From assembly GCA_034008185.1 (NCBI GenBank), contig CM067089.1, positions 19,976,213 to 20,040,212 on the forward strand: a stretch of 64,000 bases of DNA, in the 5' to 3' direction. The notes below the pieces were generated by a model that had not been told where the DNA came from, did no database searches, and saw only the letters and a list, made by a program, of their open reading frames with translations. The translations under genes were made by a program, and so were the position numbers. Positions 12,214-22,917 of the stretch are shown in pieces (the stretch's first letter is position 1; each line of letters opens with the position of its first letter). The stretch comes from Gorsachius magnificus (taxonomy: Eukaryota > Chordata > Aves > Pelecaniformes > Ardeidae).

Positions 12214-12321
12214 GGACCCCTCCCCATGGTGCTTACCCAGGCACTGCGGACTGGTCAGCTCACCTCAGGCCAGTGAGACCTCACAGAGATTCAGAAGGGA
12301 TGTATTTGAAATCAGAACGAA

Positions 12322-12352
12322 GGGGTGGGGGGGGGGGGGGAGGGAGGGAGGC
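12322..12352 (+). repeat. Poly-G tract with GGGA repeats (G-quadruplex-prone)
   Basis: GGGG, T and then a run of 14 G (12327-12340) are followed by A-GGG-A-GGG-A-GG. Four or more G-runs separated by single bases are a textbook G-quadruplex pattern on the plus strand. It lies about 110 bp downstream of the CR1 tail and is probably an independent mutational slippage tract. Assembly errors in its length are likely. Confidence 0.9.
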
Positions 12353-14997
12353 AGAGAAACAGTGATTGAAGTAATTGGCAAAGGAAGGTTGTATCCTAAT
12401 GATTAAAGTCCACCCATCAGACAAGATTTGATACTTCCTCGCTTTTGTCAGTTTGACTTCCTGATTTTCCTAATATAACCTTTTTTCAGGTAATGTAAGA
12501 GACGTATCTGTAGTTACAGGTAGCTAGATAATAAAGGAAAGTGCAGAAAACTGATGAAGTGTGTTATTAATAATAGCCTGTTCCCTGCCTCTATTAATGC
12601 CTCTACAGAGATGTCCTAGGAATGAGGAGGAGTCTGGCTGTGTGGGCCAATACCTTTCATCAGTATTTGTAAGCAGTGCAAAAGACAGGAATTAAAGAAC
12701 AGATTTTTGCAGTCCAAGCTTGTAGAGGAAAGATTTCTAACTGTTTTCCATCCTTAAGCACTGCACAGTGATCTCTGGTGCGTGCTGCCCTGCTGTCTGC
12801 AAGCACTCAGAAATTATGATAGACCTTCAGTATCTCACAACATCTTATAAAACAGCAATGCAAACAGTGGTGTATATGCCTGTTGGCATCTTCTCTTCTG
12901 GTACCTTTTACATTCACATTTCTAAGCTTTTCCTTTCCAATGCAAGGACTATGTAAAATTCCTCGGAAAAAAAGTTGCAAGCTGAGTTCCTTGTGGAGTC
13001 ACATAATTTTGGGACCTTGGACTTTAAGTAATGGCATCAGCTGCAGGATCAGTTGACAAGAGCACCTACAGCTGGTGGGAGTGTGGTGGTGGTACCTTCG
13101 GTGATGCTGGCATTGTGGCAGTGTCACCAGTTGGGTTGTGTGGCTGTTACTGCATCTGTGAGCCACAAGTATCTTAAGAAAACACTGTGCAATAAAGGCA
13201 TCACAATGAAAGACTTAAAAGGTACAAACAGATGATAACTGAGTGGAAAGGGGACACTTCCACACTTTAAGTGGGCTCAGGTGGGTTTTGTGAGGGAGCA
13301 TGATCGACTGATTTCAGGTGAAGCTGTTGTGACAATGAGCGATTTCACACTGAACTTGAATATTCAAAGCATACCAGAAACTTTTTATTTTTTCTCCCCA
13401 GAGAAGAATTAAAAATGAAAATTAAAAAGTGTGGGGATTTTTCCTCTTTAGTTGGAAGTGTTTGGCTCCTCTTTGCTTTGCCGTTGCAAACAACAGTCTG
13501 TTGCTAGATTATAAACTATCCCATTTGTTAGCTCCTTGGAGACTGAGAGGAGCAATGTGTGGATCAGTGCACTCCAGTCTTATTCTGGTATTGAAAAATG
13601 ACTGATTGATTTGTCTGTGGCCATAAGTATCCCTGCAGAACCTGTACCGTGGCCAGTCAATGCGTATGCGAATCTCATCCTCTGCATCTGCGGAAGCCCG
13701 GCTAACATTGCCTCCCTTTCAGAGCATGTGTGGCAAGAAACAAGCATGCTTAAGATATTACTGGCCACATGAGAGTTCTGTGTATTTCCAGCTAAAGCAT
13801 CCCCCATCCATGTAACCCTCTTTTTGCCTAGTTTACTAAGTAGGGATATTTATGGCTCCTTGACATTATTGCTGGCTTTCTCTCTCAACTTCTATCTACA
13901 GGGGGTAAATAAATCCTAGGTCTTGTCTCAAAGGAGAGGATATCTGCTCATTATTTTACTGTGATTGCAAATCTTCCTCCTTTTAAAATCTTTTTTTAAC
14001 ACATAGTCTCCAGCTTTGGCTAGCTTAGGGCTATGAGCCTAGTGCACATTTGGCGAATGTGAATCTCTGTGGCTCTTCTGTGCAAGCCATTTCCTTGTGC
14101 ATATTCAGCAACAGAGACACTTCTGATTAGTCGGTGATTGCATTAGCAAACAGTGTATTTTCAAGCTCCTATGGGGGCTAAGAAGACCCTCAAAGACCGG
14201 GAGAAAAACAGGTCCAAATAAGCATTGCCTGAGCCATTACCCTGGTTAGCCTTCTGTGTTCTTGCCTGTTATTTGCCTGGGCTGTGACAGCTTACAAGAC
14301 TAATGTAAAGGCTGAACTGAGATCCCACAGAAAATTGGGCTTGAAGGGTCACCCTGAGTGCAGTTACAGGTGCTTGCCTAGGCAAGAGCTCTGGCAGCAT
14401 CAGTGCTACGGCTCAATAACAGGTACAAGATTTTCCTTGCAGCCAAGTGGAGAAAACGTTTTAAAAGAAAGCCAGATCAAGGTCATCACTTTCCCCCTCC
14501 CCACCTTTCCCAAGCCCTGGAGCTCAGCAGACAATGCTGGAAGTGTAACTGGGAGCAACCATGTGTGCAGCAGCACTTGTGAGGATGCCTGCAGTCTTCA
14601 GTGGGCACTGTTGTTGGGTTTTTGAAACACTATTTAAGCCCCTGTGTGCTACTAAAACTACCTGATGTGCAGAGACCACGTCCCTTGCATGCCAGAGAAT
14701 ATTGGTCTGAAATGCATTTACTCAGTTTGTCCAGAAGCATGGTTTCATAGGGACATCTCTGCCAAATGTCAGCGTCCTCACTGATCTGCAGTCAGAGCAG
14801 TTTCTGAGAGTGCTCCTTAAACTATTTCCATCAAAATGACGTCATGCTCTTGCTGTAATATGGTATTTGATAGCCGGTCCTTGCTAATCCGGCCCATTCT
14901 GACAGAAGTGAAGTGGAGGGGACTCTGCCAAGCAGCTTTGCTGGCACACTGCAAGGCGATGGTAAGCAGAAGGCTCTTCTGTGGCCCAGCTGCCTGC
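12353..14997. other. No gene seen
   Basis: Ordinary non-coding DNA. A GTG-rich patch lies at about 13075-13145. A plus-strand open frame of 113 codons (14284-14625) has no recognisable domain. No RNA gene or dated repeat was recognised. Confidence 0.65.
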
Positions 14998-15250
14998 AGC
15001 ATGCACAGTTGTCCATAGGGTGCACAGCTGTCTGTACGGCATGCGGCTGTCCACATGGCACACGGGGGTCTGTCCGCAGGGTGCACAGCTGTCCGCAGGC
15101 TGTCCCACTGTCCGCATGGCACGCAGCTCCACCTGGGGCACACCTATTTGTGGGGTTCACAGCTCTGCATGGCACACAGCTATCACAAGGTGCAGAGCTC
15201 TCTGCGGGGTACACATCTGTCTCTGGGCACACAGCTGTCTGCAGCTGCAG
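14998..15250. repeat. Degenerate minisatellite, unit about 18-21 bp, about 13 copies
   Basis: Successive units follow the pattern 'tgcacagctgtccgcatggc' with substitutions and 1-3 base length changes. Clear units start near 15001, 15021, 15042, 15063, 15082 and 15101 and continue to 15250. Unit lengths that are not a multiple of three and the lack of stop words keep many frames open. Conceptual minus-strand translations repeat Cys-rich words such as CAPCGQL. I interpret these as by-products of the repeat, not a protein. The array is too diverged to be very unstable. Confidence 0.88.
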
Positions 15251-16195
15251 TAGCACTGCTCCTCCCTAAGTGGATTTACCTTAATGCAGTTTAATTGAGC
15301 CTATCCAAATTCATGCCTTTCCTTAGTTCAGGTTGGCTTCAGTGGGTTCCCAGTAGCCACCAGGGACACATCTCTTCCAGCCCGTGGATCAGGTGAGGTG
15401 CAGGGGATCCGCTTACTGACGGCTGCCAGAGATGACTGCTGGTGTCACATCAGGTGCTGCCCTGCCTGTAGGTGTAGACTGTTGAAATCTTGACAGAATC
15501 CACAATTACCATGGCATCATGAAAGTCAAAAACTTGGAAGGACAGACCCTGAGAAAGGGAGTGGGATGTGACAAACTAATGTGACATCTGTCAGGAGGGT
15601 TTTAGATGAAGCTGGTCTTGCCCTGGGCAGGGGAAAGGATTAGCTGATCTATCAAGGTCCCTTTCAGCACTATGAGAGAAAAATTAAATTCCTCATGTGA
15701 AGTACAGAATGTTACTGTTATACATGATCATGAACAAAATATTTAATTATACTGAATAATTAATAATACTACCGCCAGTTGGCTCAGTGATTCACTGGAG
15801 TTGGGAGAGGTGCTAAAAGCATTTCCACCCTACCTGCTTTCCCACCTTCCCTGCATGTGTGGCTGTAATTTGTGGGATGACGGAGGCTGCCTGGCCAGCA
15901 CCAGTATAACGGCCTTTATAGGGTCTGGTTCGAGTTCTGTCAAGACCAAAGCAACCCAGGAGGGATAGTCATCTGGTGAAAGAGAGCAGCATCCTTCCCC
16001 ACGCAGGGGAGCAGTAGCCCTGTGGCACACTGCACCTTCTGCAGGCTGATTAATGTCAGAGCTCTGCTCTCCATGTAACAAAGGGTACTTTATGTATGGA
16101 CTGGCAGCTGGATTACCACTCCGGTGTGCGGCAGGGCAGGGCTAGTGGGAGGAAAACATCGGAAAGCCTGGCAAGGCGCAGAGATTTGGAGCAGG
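15251..16195. other. No gene seen
   Basis: Mixed non-coding DNA with an AT-rich segment at 15680-15780. The string 'ggttcgagttc' near 15928 resembles a tRNA B box, but no A box or cloverleaf surrounds it. Nothing else is supported. Confidence 0.65.
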
Positions 16196-16312
16196 CTGGA
16201 GAGCAGGGTCATGGAGCGGGGGAGGGAGGATGGGATGGGCACAGAGGGCCCAGGCTAATGGGGAAGATGGGTCCCAGGAGATGGGGAAGCAGGATGGGAT
16301 GATGGAGCGTAT
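16196..16312 (+). repeat. G-rich purine tract with recurring 'gatggg' words
   Basis: The segment is strongly G- and A-rich on the plus strand, with repeated gggagg, gatggg and ggggaag words and no fixed period. It probably arose by local slippage. Several GGG/GGGG runs give G-quadruplex potential. Because stop codons are scarce in such sequence, the surrounding 16096-16790 carries overlapping chance open frames on both strands. Confidence 0.55.
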
Positions 16313-16830
16313 TCCAGTTGGGGATATGCCAGGTTGGGACCAAAGCTTATTTTGACAGGATGTAATCCTTTTGCCAAATCCTATTGCAGAGGAGCTAGGA
16401 GGCACTGCCAGGCTGCAGTCCCATTGCAGACAGACCCCCCAGGCTGAATGAGCCCCCCTGGCCTCTCCTGGGCATACAAACCACCACCTCCTGCTTCCTG
16501 GGCTGCTGTGGGCCCCCACAAGCCAAATCCCCCCACTGGTTCAGAGCAGACCTGCAGAGGGGCCACACTGGGGCAACCAGGGACAGGAACTGTGATCAGG
16601 CGTGCAGTGCCAGGGGTCAGCCTGCAACAGAAATCCCCAAATCCAGAGCTTGGTGAAGGCAAGGGTGCAGGAGAGGGGTGTTGCTCTGGGGGCTTAAGCA
16701 TCCACATTATGTACAGGCCATGTTGGGCATGTTCCCACTGCAGCCCTCAAGTGCACAGCAAGGACACCTCGTTCAGCATATTCCTTTAAAACAAGTTGCA
16801 TATTTATAACACCTATACAAATAACTGTTC

Positions 16831-16892
16831 CTTCTCCTGGGTAAGTTTGGTACAAATGGTACAAATGGTTGGGCTTCTCCTGGGTAAGTTTG
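16831..16892. repeat. 43-bp direct duplication (two 19-bp exact copies)
   Basis: The word 'cttctcctgggtaagtttg' occurs at 16831-16849 and again at 16874-16892, a spacing of 43 bp. The intervening 'ggtacaaat' is itself duplicated in tandem ('tggtacaaatggtacaaatg'). Exact identity of the 19-mers implies a recent local duplication. The word contains the splice-donor-like 'gtaagt', but no exon is evident. Confidence 0.9.
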
Positions 16893-17149
16893 CTGGCTAA
16901 GGAGGCAGACAAGCACTGGGGGGGTGCAAGGGAGAGGGCGGGAGCACAGAGCAAGGGGAACAGGGCACCGGCCCTTTCAGCAGTCAGCCTGTTCAGGTTT
17001 GCTGGATGTAAGGTGGAACTGTACTCGAAGGCTCGTCGTGCCTTCTGATCACTACCAAGCAGGCAGCTGTTTCCACAGACTGCGTAATGACTCCAAGATT
17101 TCTTTTCTAGGAGTGGCACTACCTAACTTACAGCCCGTTATTGTGTATG
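16893..17149. other. No clear feature; possible 5' extension of CR1 remnant
   Basis: GC-rich at 16915-16975, then mixed. Parts of 17030-17149 may be a further eroded portion of the CR1 copy that follows, but I cannot align it by eye. No gene was seen. Confidence 0.5.
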
Positions 17150-17450
17150 GGGAATTAGAGGTGTTTCTTTTCCATGAACATTACTTTGTATTTATTAGCA
17201 TTACATCTGCAAATAAAACTCACCTCATTCATCTCCCCGCTGCTCAGTAACCTGGGATCCTCCTGCACCTCTTCTCAGTCTGTGTGATTCCCTCTATCCT
17301 CAGCAAACTTTGTCACTTCTCTTCTTGCCTCTTCCCAAAAATTTCCAGATCTATCATGAAGAGGCTGCAGCTGAGGGCTGTGATCCTGCAAAGAGCCCTT
17401 GTCAAATAGGAATGTTGTCCCAGGACTGGTATAGATGGAGTCCTTTTGCA
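17150..17450 (-). mobile_element. Ancient CR1 LINE fragment, RT catalytic region
   Basis: Read on the minus strand, this corresponds to the CR1 reverse-transcriptase palm, from the 'tactgggacc' region through the catalytic box and on to the segment encoding K-V-M-H-like residues. In the minus frame 17460-17275 the word TKFAEDRG stands where CR1 RT has SKFADDTK. The first Asp of the FADD catalytic pair is replaced by Glu. Frameshifts and indels elsewhere show long decay. Plus-strand words such as 'cagcaaactttgtcacttc' and 'attacatctgcaa' match the usual reverse-complement appearance of old CR1/L3-type copies. It is non-functional. Confidence 0.8.
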
Positions 17451-19669
17451 AGATGAGCATCTGTAGTAGGAAAAGAATTAACAGGAAAAGGAAAAAAAAA
17501 ATTAAAAGGAATATAGCTCTGTAGATATTAGGGATGTTAATGAATATCTAGTGGAAATATTGGGTATTGTTGATATATAAATGTGGTTAGTCTCATTCAG
17601 ACAAAGTTGCAGAAGATGAATACTAATTCCTTCTAATAATTTATTTTTTGTACACAGCATTGAGAATGTGACCTTTGAGAAGCTGAAAAAAACATGTCAT
17701 TTGCTGCTTTTGAGAAAAAAAAAGCAAGGAAAAAACCTTAACATAAGTAACCCCAAAACATTTGGGTTTACAGTAAAGTTCTGTAAGCTCTCTTTCAGAG
17801 AAGTGTTGTGTAAACTGGGGGTTTTCTGGCAGAGGTCTGTGGCTCCGTGGTGATCTGCAGGGCATCAGAACATCTCTGCAGGAAGAATTAGAAATCTAAC
17901 AGAAAGGGGCATTTATTTATAGGGGCATATATTTGTACTGTAAAATTATTTATATTGTAAATAAATATTCAAAGTGAAGCATGCTTTTTAAACTCTTTGT
18001 GAATGATAACTCCTGTGGCAGCACTCTACAAGACGACCCCAGTATTGGTTTCCAAGTGGTTAGGTGTTTTTTGATGGTAAAATGTTGAGAAACACCGTTA
18101 TGAAATATAGCAATCCATGTGATCCTGTCAGAAGGGTTGGGAGGATCTGGCACTCTTGGAGCTCTGTAGGACCAACTGAAGAGCCCCACCACATGCGGTA
18201 CTCCATCGCAATAGGTCAGCCTCTGGAATTACACCCATGGGGCACTTGTGGTCTGTCCACAGTCACCTCTGCAAGACCTCCCCAGAAAGGCCAAGTTGAT
18301 GGAAGTGGCAGTTTGGGAAACATCTCCACTAATTCTAGGCAAGGTAACTTTTTTCTGTTAGTGAAATTGCTGAGTAAACAGGATTTCTGCTTGATCAGGG
18401 AAGCATTGTTTGTCCCAGAATATCCCAGGCTTAGATTTAATAGTTTTAATCCATTGTCTACTTCATTTATATATTATAGCAATTGACTCAGACCCAGGTG
18501 AAATTCAAAACTGTGGGCCAGTATTATTCTGTTCCTCCGGGTTTCCCTGGCAATTACATGACATTTAATAAAACAGTTTGAGGTAGAATAATCCCATCAT
18601 AATCCCAGAATAGTCCCAGCAGCCCCATAATTTTGGAATGCAGACCCATTCCAGGGGATATTTCCTTTGCAGCAGGCAAGGCGCTGGTATCTAGTGGGTA
18701 GAGAAGTGATGAAAAGGACTTGGCATTTCATGCAAAGGCTAAGGGGGTGTTCAGCTTTACTGTTGCCTCTTGACTGAGGACAGGTGGGTAAAAAGCAGCG
18801 AAGAAAAGACCTTTTTGTCAAAGTGATGGCTTCCAGCACTCACAGGTGCCAACACTTAAGCTTCCAGGTCTGTCCTTTCTGCCCCTAGTGTAGGGTCTGA
18901 CTTGAAAGCGGGAACTTGTTCCCATAAAAGGTTGGAATTTTCCAGGTGTCACCTCCTGTGTCACTGCCAGCCACTGCCTAGCACTGGGTGGAGCAGAGCT
19001 GAACTTCTCAAGCTGCTGTACTGCAATGGGCTAGAGGAGCAAAGTTCCCTTCAAAAAGGTCAGGTTGACCAAATCCTACCTTATTCCCTTACCTGACACT
19101 ACTGGTGGAGTAGGGAACTCATGGAGAGCTGCCTAGCGCTCTGCAAGGTTAGATAAGAAGGGAGAAGAAGGATCTTTTCCTCCTGCCCCCATCCTGGAGA
19201 AGTCCAAAACCACCAGATAGAGCGAGCTCTCAGTACCTGTTATCATTCCTGCCAGAGACTATTAGGAGCATTCAGAGCTGCGTTATTGCGCGCAAATGTT
19301 AATGAGAGACATGTGAAAGCACTGCATATCCTATGGGAAATGTGGATATTTTAGCTTCTCCTTTAATCTTGAGACAAAAATGAAAAGAGGAAAGGAACTA
19401 AGAGGAAGGAAAAGTCACAAGAATTAACATTTTTCTGGGATGGGAAGTCCCCAGAGATATAATCTGAACCCTCAAAAATGTTAATTTTCTATGGATAGGG
19501 AAGTGCTGATGGCTTTGATGTGACAAAATGTCTAGTGGGAGCAACATTTGGTGTTTTAAAGGGTTGATGTGGGAATGTGGTAGGAGCACAGTGCTGGTGG
19601 GGCCAGATGACGCGTCTGCTCCACTTTCCTGCTGTCACAGGCATGTGCACTGTAACCTCACTATTTGCT
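17451..19669. other. No gene seen
   Basis: Mostly AT-rich non-coding DNA (17460-17990), then mixed. A plus-strand open frame of 140 codons (18064-18486) has no recognisable domain, and part of it is also open on the minus strand. No RNA gene or clear repeat was found. Confidence 0.65.
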
Positions 19670-20060
19670 TGAACACATTAAACTCAATCTAAAAGTAGAT
19701 TTCTTTTCCAATTTTGCTACATTTGGAATGCTTGATCCCGAATACCACTGCTTCTCATTTCTAGTAAAAATATAATTATGCTTATTAGCTCTTGTACCAG
19801 CTCTTTGGCTCTTCCTTCTACGCAGTTTCTGCCCACTGCCACCCAGTACTTTTGGAAGGTGTAACCACACTGTCTCTTCACCCATTTTGCTAAGCTATGC
19901 AAACCAGGCAGGCTACTTTGGTTCTCTCTCACAGGACAGACTCTCCAATTTCTTGAGCATCCCTACAGCTCTTGTCTGTCCTGGAATATTGATGGCCAGC
20001 CGTGTGCAGAAAAGGTCTTATTAGACCCCTGCTTTCTGGCATGAATATTTCCCTCTTCAC
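19670..20060 (-). mobile_element. Ancient CR1 LINE fragment, RT C-terminal region
   Basis: On the minus strand the fragment covers the part of CR1 RT after the catalytic box. One frame contains MLKKLESLSCERE, where CR1 has a [MI]..LE.L.YEER motif. After a frameshift a neighbouring frame reads GLHSLAKWVKRQ against the CR1 motif GLFSLEKRRLRG. Further on, KLEKKSTFRL recalls the CR1 KLEKRRFRL region. Several frameshifts and stops make it a dead remnant. The lower-coordinate boundary is approximate. Confidence 0.72.
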
Positions 20061-21003
20061 AAGGAAACACCTCTCCTCATGTAGCCTCAGCAAACTTCTG
20101 CTTTCCTCTGTCAGTGGTGACTCTGAGACATCGTGTGACTAAGAGCTGCAGAGCTTCATTAGTTCCCAGTGGTGGACTGTCTGTTAAGGGTCCCATTCTT
20201 GAGCCCAATCCCTATGCGCACAAATTTGTGTGAAGCATTTTTGCCCCGTTTCCCTTGTTCTAGTCCCTGAGATGATCTGATTTTTCCTGTATGTGCTATA
20301 ATTACATGAAAACTGGCATTTTCCCATGCATGCATTCAATTAAACCTGGGTTTCATAAGAAGTTTTGGATGGGACATGTTTCTTATTGTTTTGTTTATTA
20401 AATCAGTTTTCATAATTATTTGCTTTAATTTTTTCAGCTCTTTTTTGACAGTATCCTGCCACTGTTCTGGATTAGTTCTTTCAGGCTGGGATCTGGCCTC
20501 AGAAAAGTTGTGTAAATCTGACGTAATACTTTACAAACACAAAATGCATCTTCAGATTAAGCCCTTAGCATTGCTGAAGTGATTCATGCTGGCTGAGTGA
20601 CTCCACCGAGATAATTTCTTTGAGTAAAAGAAGGAGGACTTTACCCAAAATGCAGATAGCATTGTGCAATAGCAAAAACATACCTTGAACCAGAGGCTTG
20701 TTCTTTGGCTTGAAGCCAGCGGGAGGCTGCCAGCAGAGTACTGTCAGCCAGCGGAGAGGTAGGGGACCCGGGCTGGGCTCCTGTTTCTGTCCTAGGCTCT
20801 CTGAGACACCGTGGGCAAGACATCAATTGTTTCGTGAGGTATTTAAAGGCCTCTGAAGACTGGGGCCATTAGTTCAGCTTTTCAAAGGAGCTGGAGAAGT
20901 CGACTCTTGCCTGATAGGTTTTACAAGAATGCCTCAGCGGGCATCAAAAGTAGGTGCAGGTTTACTGGGAAGGACGGCTGAAAGGGCTGCGTGCTTCCCC
21001 CAC
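20061..21003. other. No gene seen
   Basis: Non-coding DNA, AT-rich at 20270-20450 and GC-richer at 20700-20780. No recognisable feature. The start may still contain a few eroded bases of the CR1 fragment to its left. Confidence 0.65.
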
Positions 21004-21081
21004 CAAGTGACTGGTTTCCAGTACCATGCCAAGTGACCAGTTTCCAGTGCCGTGTAAAGTGACCCGTTTCCAGTGCCACGC
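21004..21081. repeat. Tandem repeat, 26-bp unit x 3
   Basis: Three exact-length 26-bp units lie at 21004-21029, 21030-21055 and 21056-21081. Each follows 'aagtgacc' then 'gtttccagtgcc', with a few substitutions per copy. The CpG-containing positions (cgtg, cacg, catg) are the most variable, as expected from CpG decay. The minus-strand translation repeats His-Trp-Lys/Thr-Gly words, but only because of the repeat. Confidence 0.93.
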
Positions 21082-22917
21082 AAAGGCTGCAGGTCGCATG
21101 ATGAGAAAGCAGCAGAGAGCTGCACAGCCTCCCCACAGCTGCATCCAGCCCCAACCTGGATGTAGGAGCTTCTGAAAAATTATGCTAAGCGTTTGGATAG
21201 AGTTGTAGGCTCCAAGTATTTCTGGCACTTTAGTCCCTTTCTTCTTCACCAGAATTTACATCTACAAAAGAGAAACAATTTCAATTCTCTGCCAGGGTGG
21301 TTGCTAGGATTAGTGCATATGTGAGTGTGAAGGGCTACGATACTGTATCGGAGAAAGTAATAGAAGTCCCTGAGACGTGCATCCCTGTGCAGTTAGCATG
21401 GGAATTTGCCAGCATTGTGGCAGGGCTGATTGTTTGAATTAAGCCTCAACATATTTGCAGGAAGAAAACTGTAAACAGAGAATACAAATGTGACCATTGT
21501 TATTCGCAACTCAACTTTCAAGCGTCTTGCCAGATTATAAATCTTGACCGCATGTACCTCTGCCGTTTCTCAGGTCTGAACCAAAAATATTTACCAAGGA
21601 AATAATGTTTGTGGCGATGATCTCAGACCAGTGCAACTCATTAGCTAGTAACGTGCCTGCAGGCAGTACTAAATATTCGATCCATCTGGAATTAAATAGC
21701 AAGGGATAGCTGGAAGCTGTATTCAATACTGGTGGTGGGAAAAGCCTTAAAACTCCTTGATTGCAACACATGAAAGCTGTGAACCATCAATAACCAAAAA
21801 AATATGATGTGCCAGCTATAGCAAAAGTAACAGCAGGGCAATGCCGTTATTTGAGGTCATTCCACCTTCATCTTGTCAAAAAGGGATAAAGGAAGGGCAT
21901 GACATAATCCAGATCTCTAGCATATCCCTCCCTTGTCAGTAGGACCTAATTGGCATTAAATACTGAATGTGTCTGGATTTAATATAACTCCTCTGCTCAA
22001 TTACTTCATCCACGCAAGCAATGGAAAGCTGCCCATTTCAAGAGTTTATAGGGGATAGCTTGCTTTAAGTGCTTCAGACATCAGAGGCCCAAATGACCTA
22101 ATTGTTATTTTATTAATAAATTCTTGAAAAGATTATGACTTGTGCCAAGCAGGGGAGGCAAAACCATGAACGATTAGGAGGGAAGGGGCTCTTTTCTATA
22201 TAATACGTCTTTTTGAAGCTGCTTGGAATTGAGGGTGAACACTCGAAACCTGTCTCCAACACTGTCAGCAGGGTCATTGGGAATCGTGCACAGAACAACA
22301 AGGGAAGGGTAAACTTTTCTGTGGCGTCTCTGGTTGTTAAGCCTGTTTTAGGGCAAGTGGGGAGCTAAGGCTCCGTTGCCCTTTTGCTCTATGGCTTCTC
22401 TGCTAGCAAAGGGGAGCAGGGAAGGTGGCAGAAGGCTTCGTGGCCGAGTAGGAAATTCAGCATTTCAGATATACCCCAAGCGCATAGCAAGTTGATTGAG
22501 AAGCAGAGGCCAAATGTCAGGAGTAGGGATTTCCTTCTGGATTTGAACTGGGTGGTCAGCCCTGGCCATGGGCATGATGAAAAAGGTAACTGCAGTAAAA
22601 GCAGTGTGAAAACTGCTGTCTGCTGCCTCCCACTCCATCTGGGAGCACCTTCATCTTGCAAGCTCCCCCAAAGCAGAGTGCCAGTCTCCGGTGGGTCCAG
22701 CTGCAGCCTGGGTGAGGTAGGACAGGGCTGCCACACCACGGGGCTGCTGTTGTGCCTTGCCAATCTGGGTAATACTAACAGGGAGGGAGCAAGGTTTGAC
22801 CTCATTAGCTGCCAGGTGTTTGTGCAGCTCCTGAAAAGTGGGGCGCTGACCTCAGCCAAAAGTCTGCACTCCACATTAAAAAATGGAGCATTTGAGCAGT
22901 TGTGACAGATTGATGGG
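21082..22917. other. No gene; AT-rich repeat-free block at 21940-22130
   Basis: No recognisable gene. The segment 21940-22130 is AT-rich, without recognised repeats, with words such as 'attgttattttattaataa', and would be a reasonable place to look for a conserved non-coding element. From 22384 to 22949 both strands are open for over 170 codons. The frames have no domain and the minus frame runs into the CR1 3' end. Confidence 0.55.

Noticed and set aside
14817..15294. Cys-rich repeat protein in the minisatellite
   Set aside because: The repeat unit length varies by 1-3 bases, so no single frame keeps a consistent protein repeat. Openness in many frames is explained by the unit lacking stop words.
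15920..15950. tRNA gene suggested by the B-box-like word 'ggttcgagttc'
   Set aside because: There is no A box at the right distance, no acceptor-stem pairing and no cloverleaf. The similar word at 62776 fails for the same reasons.
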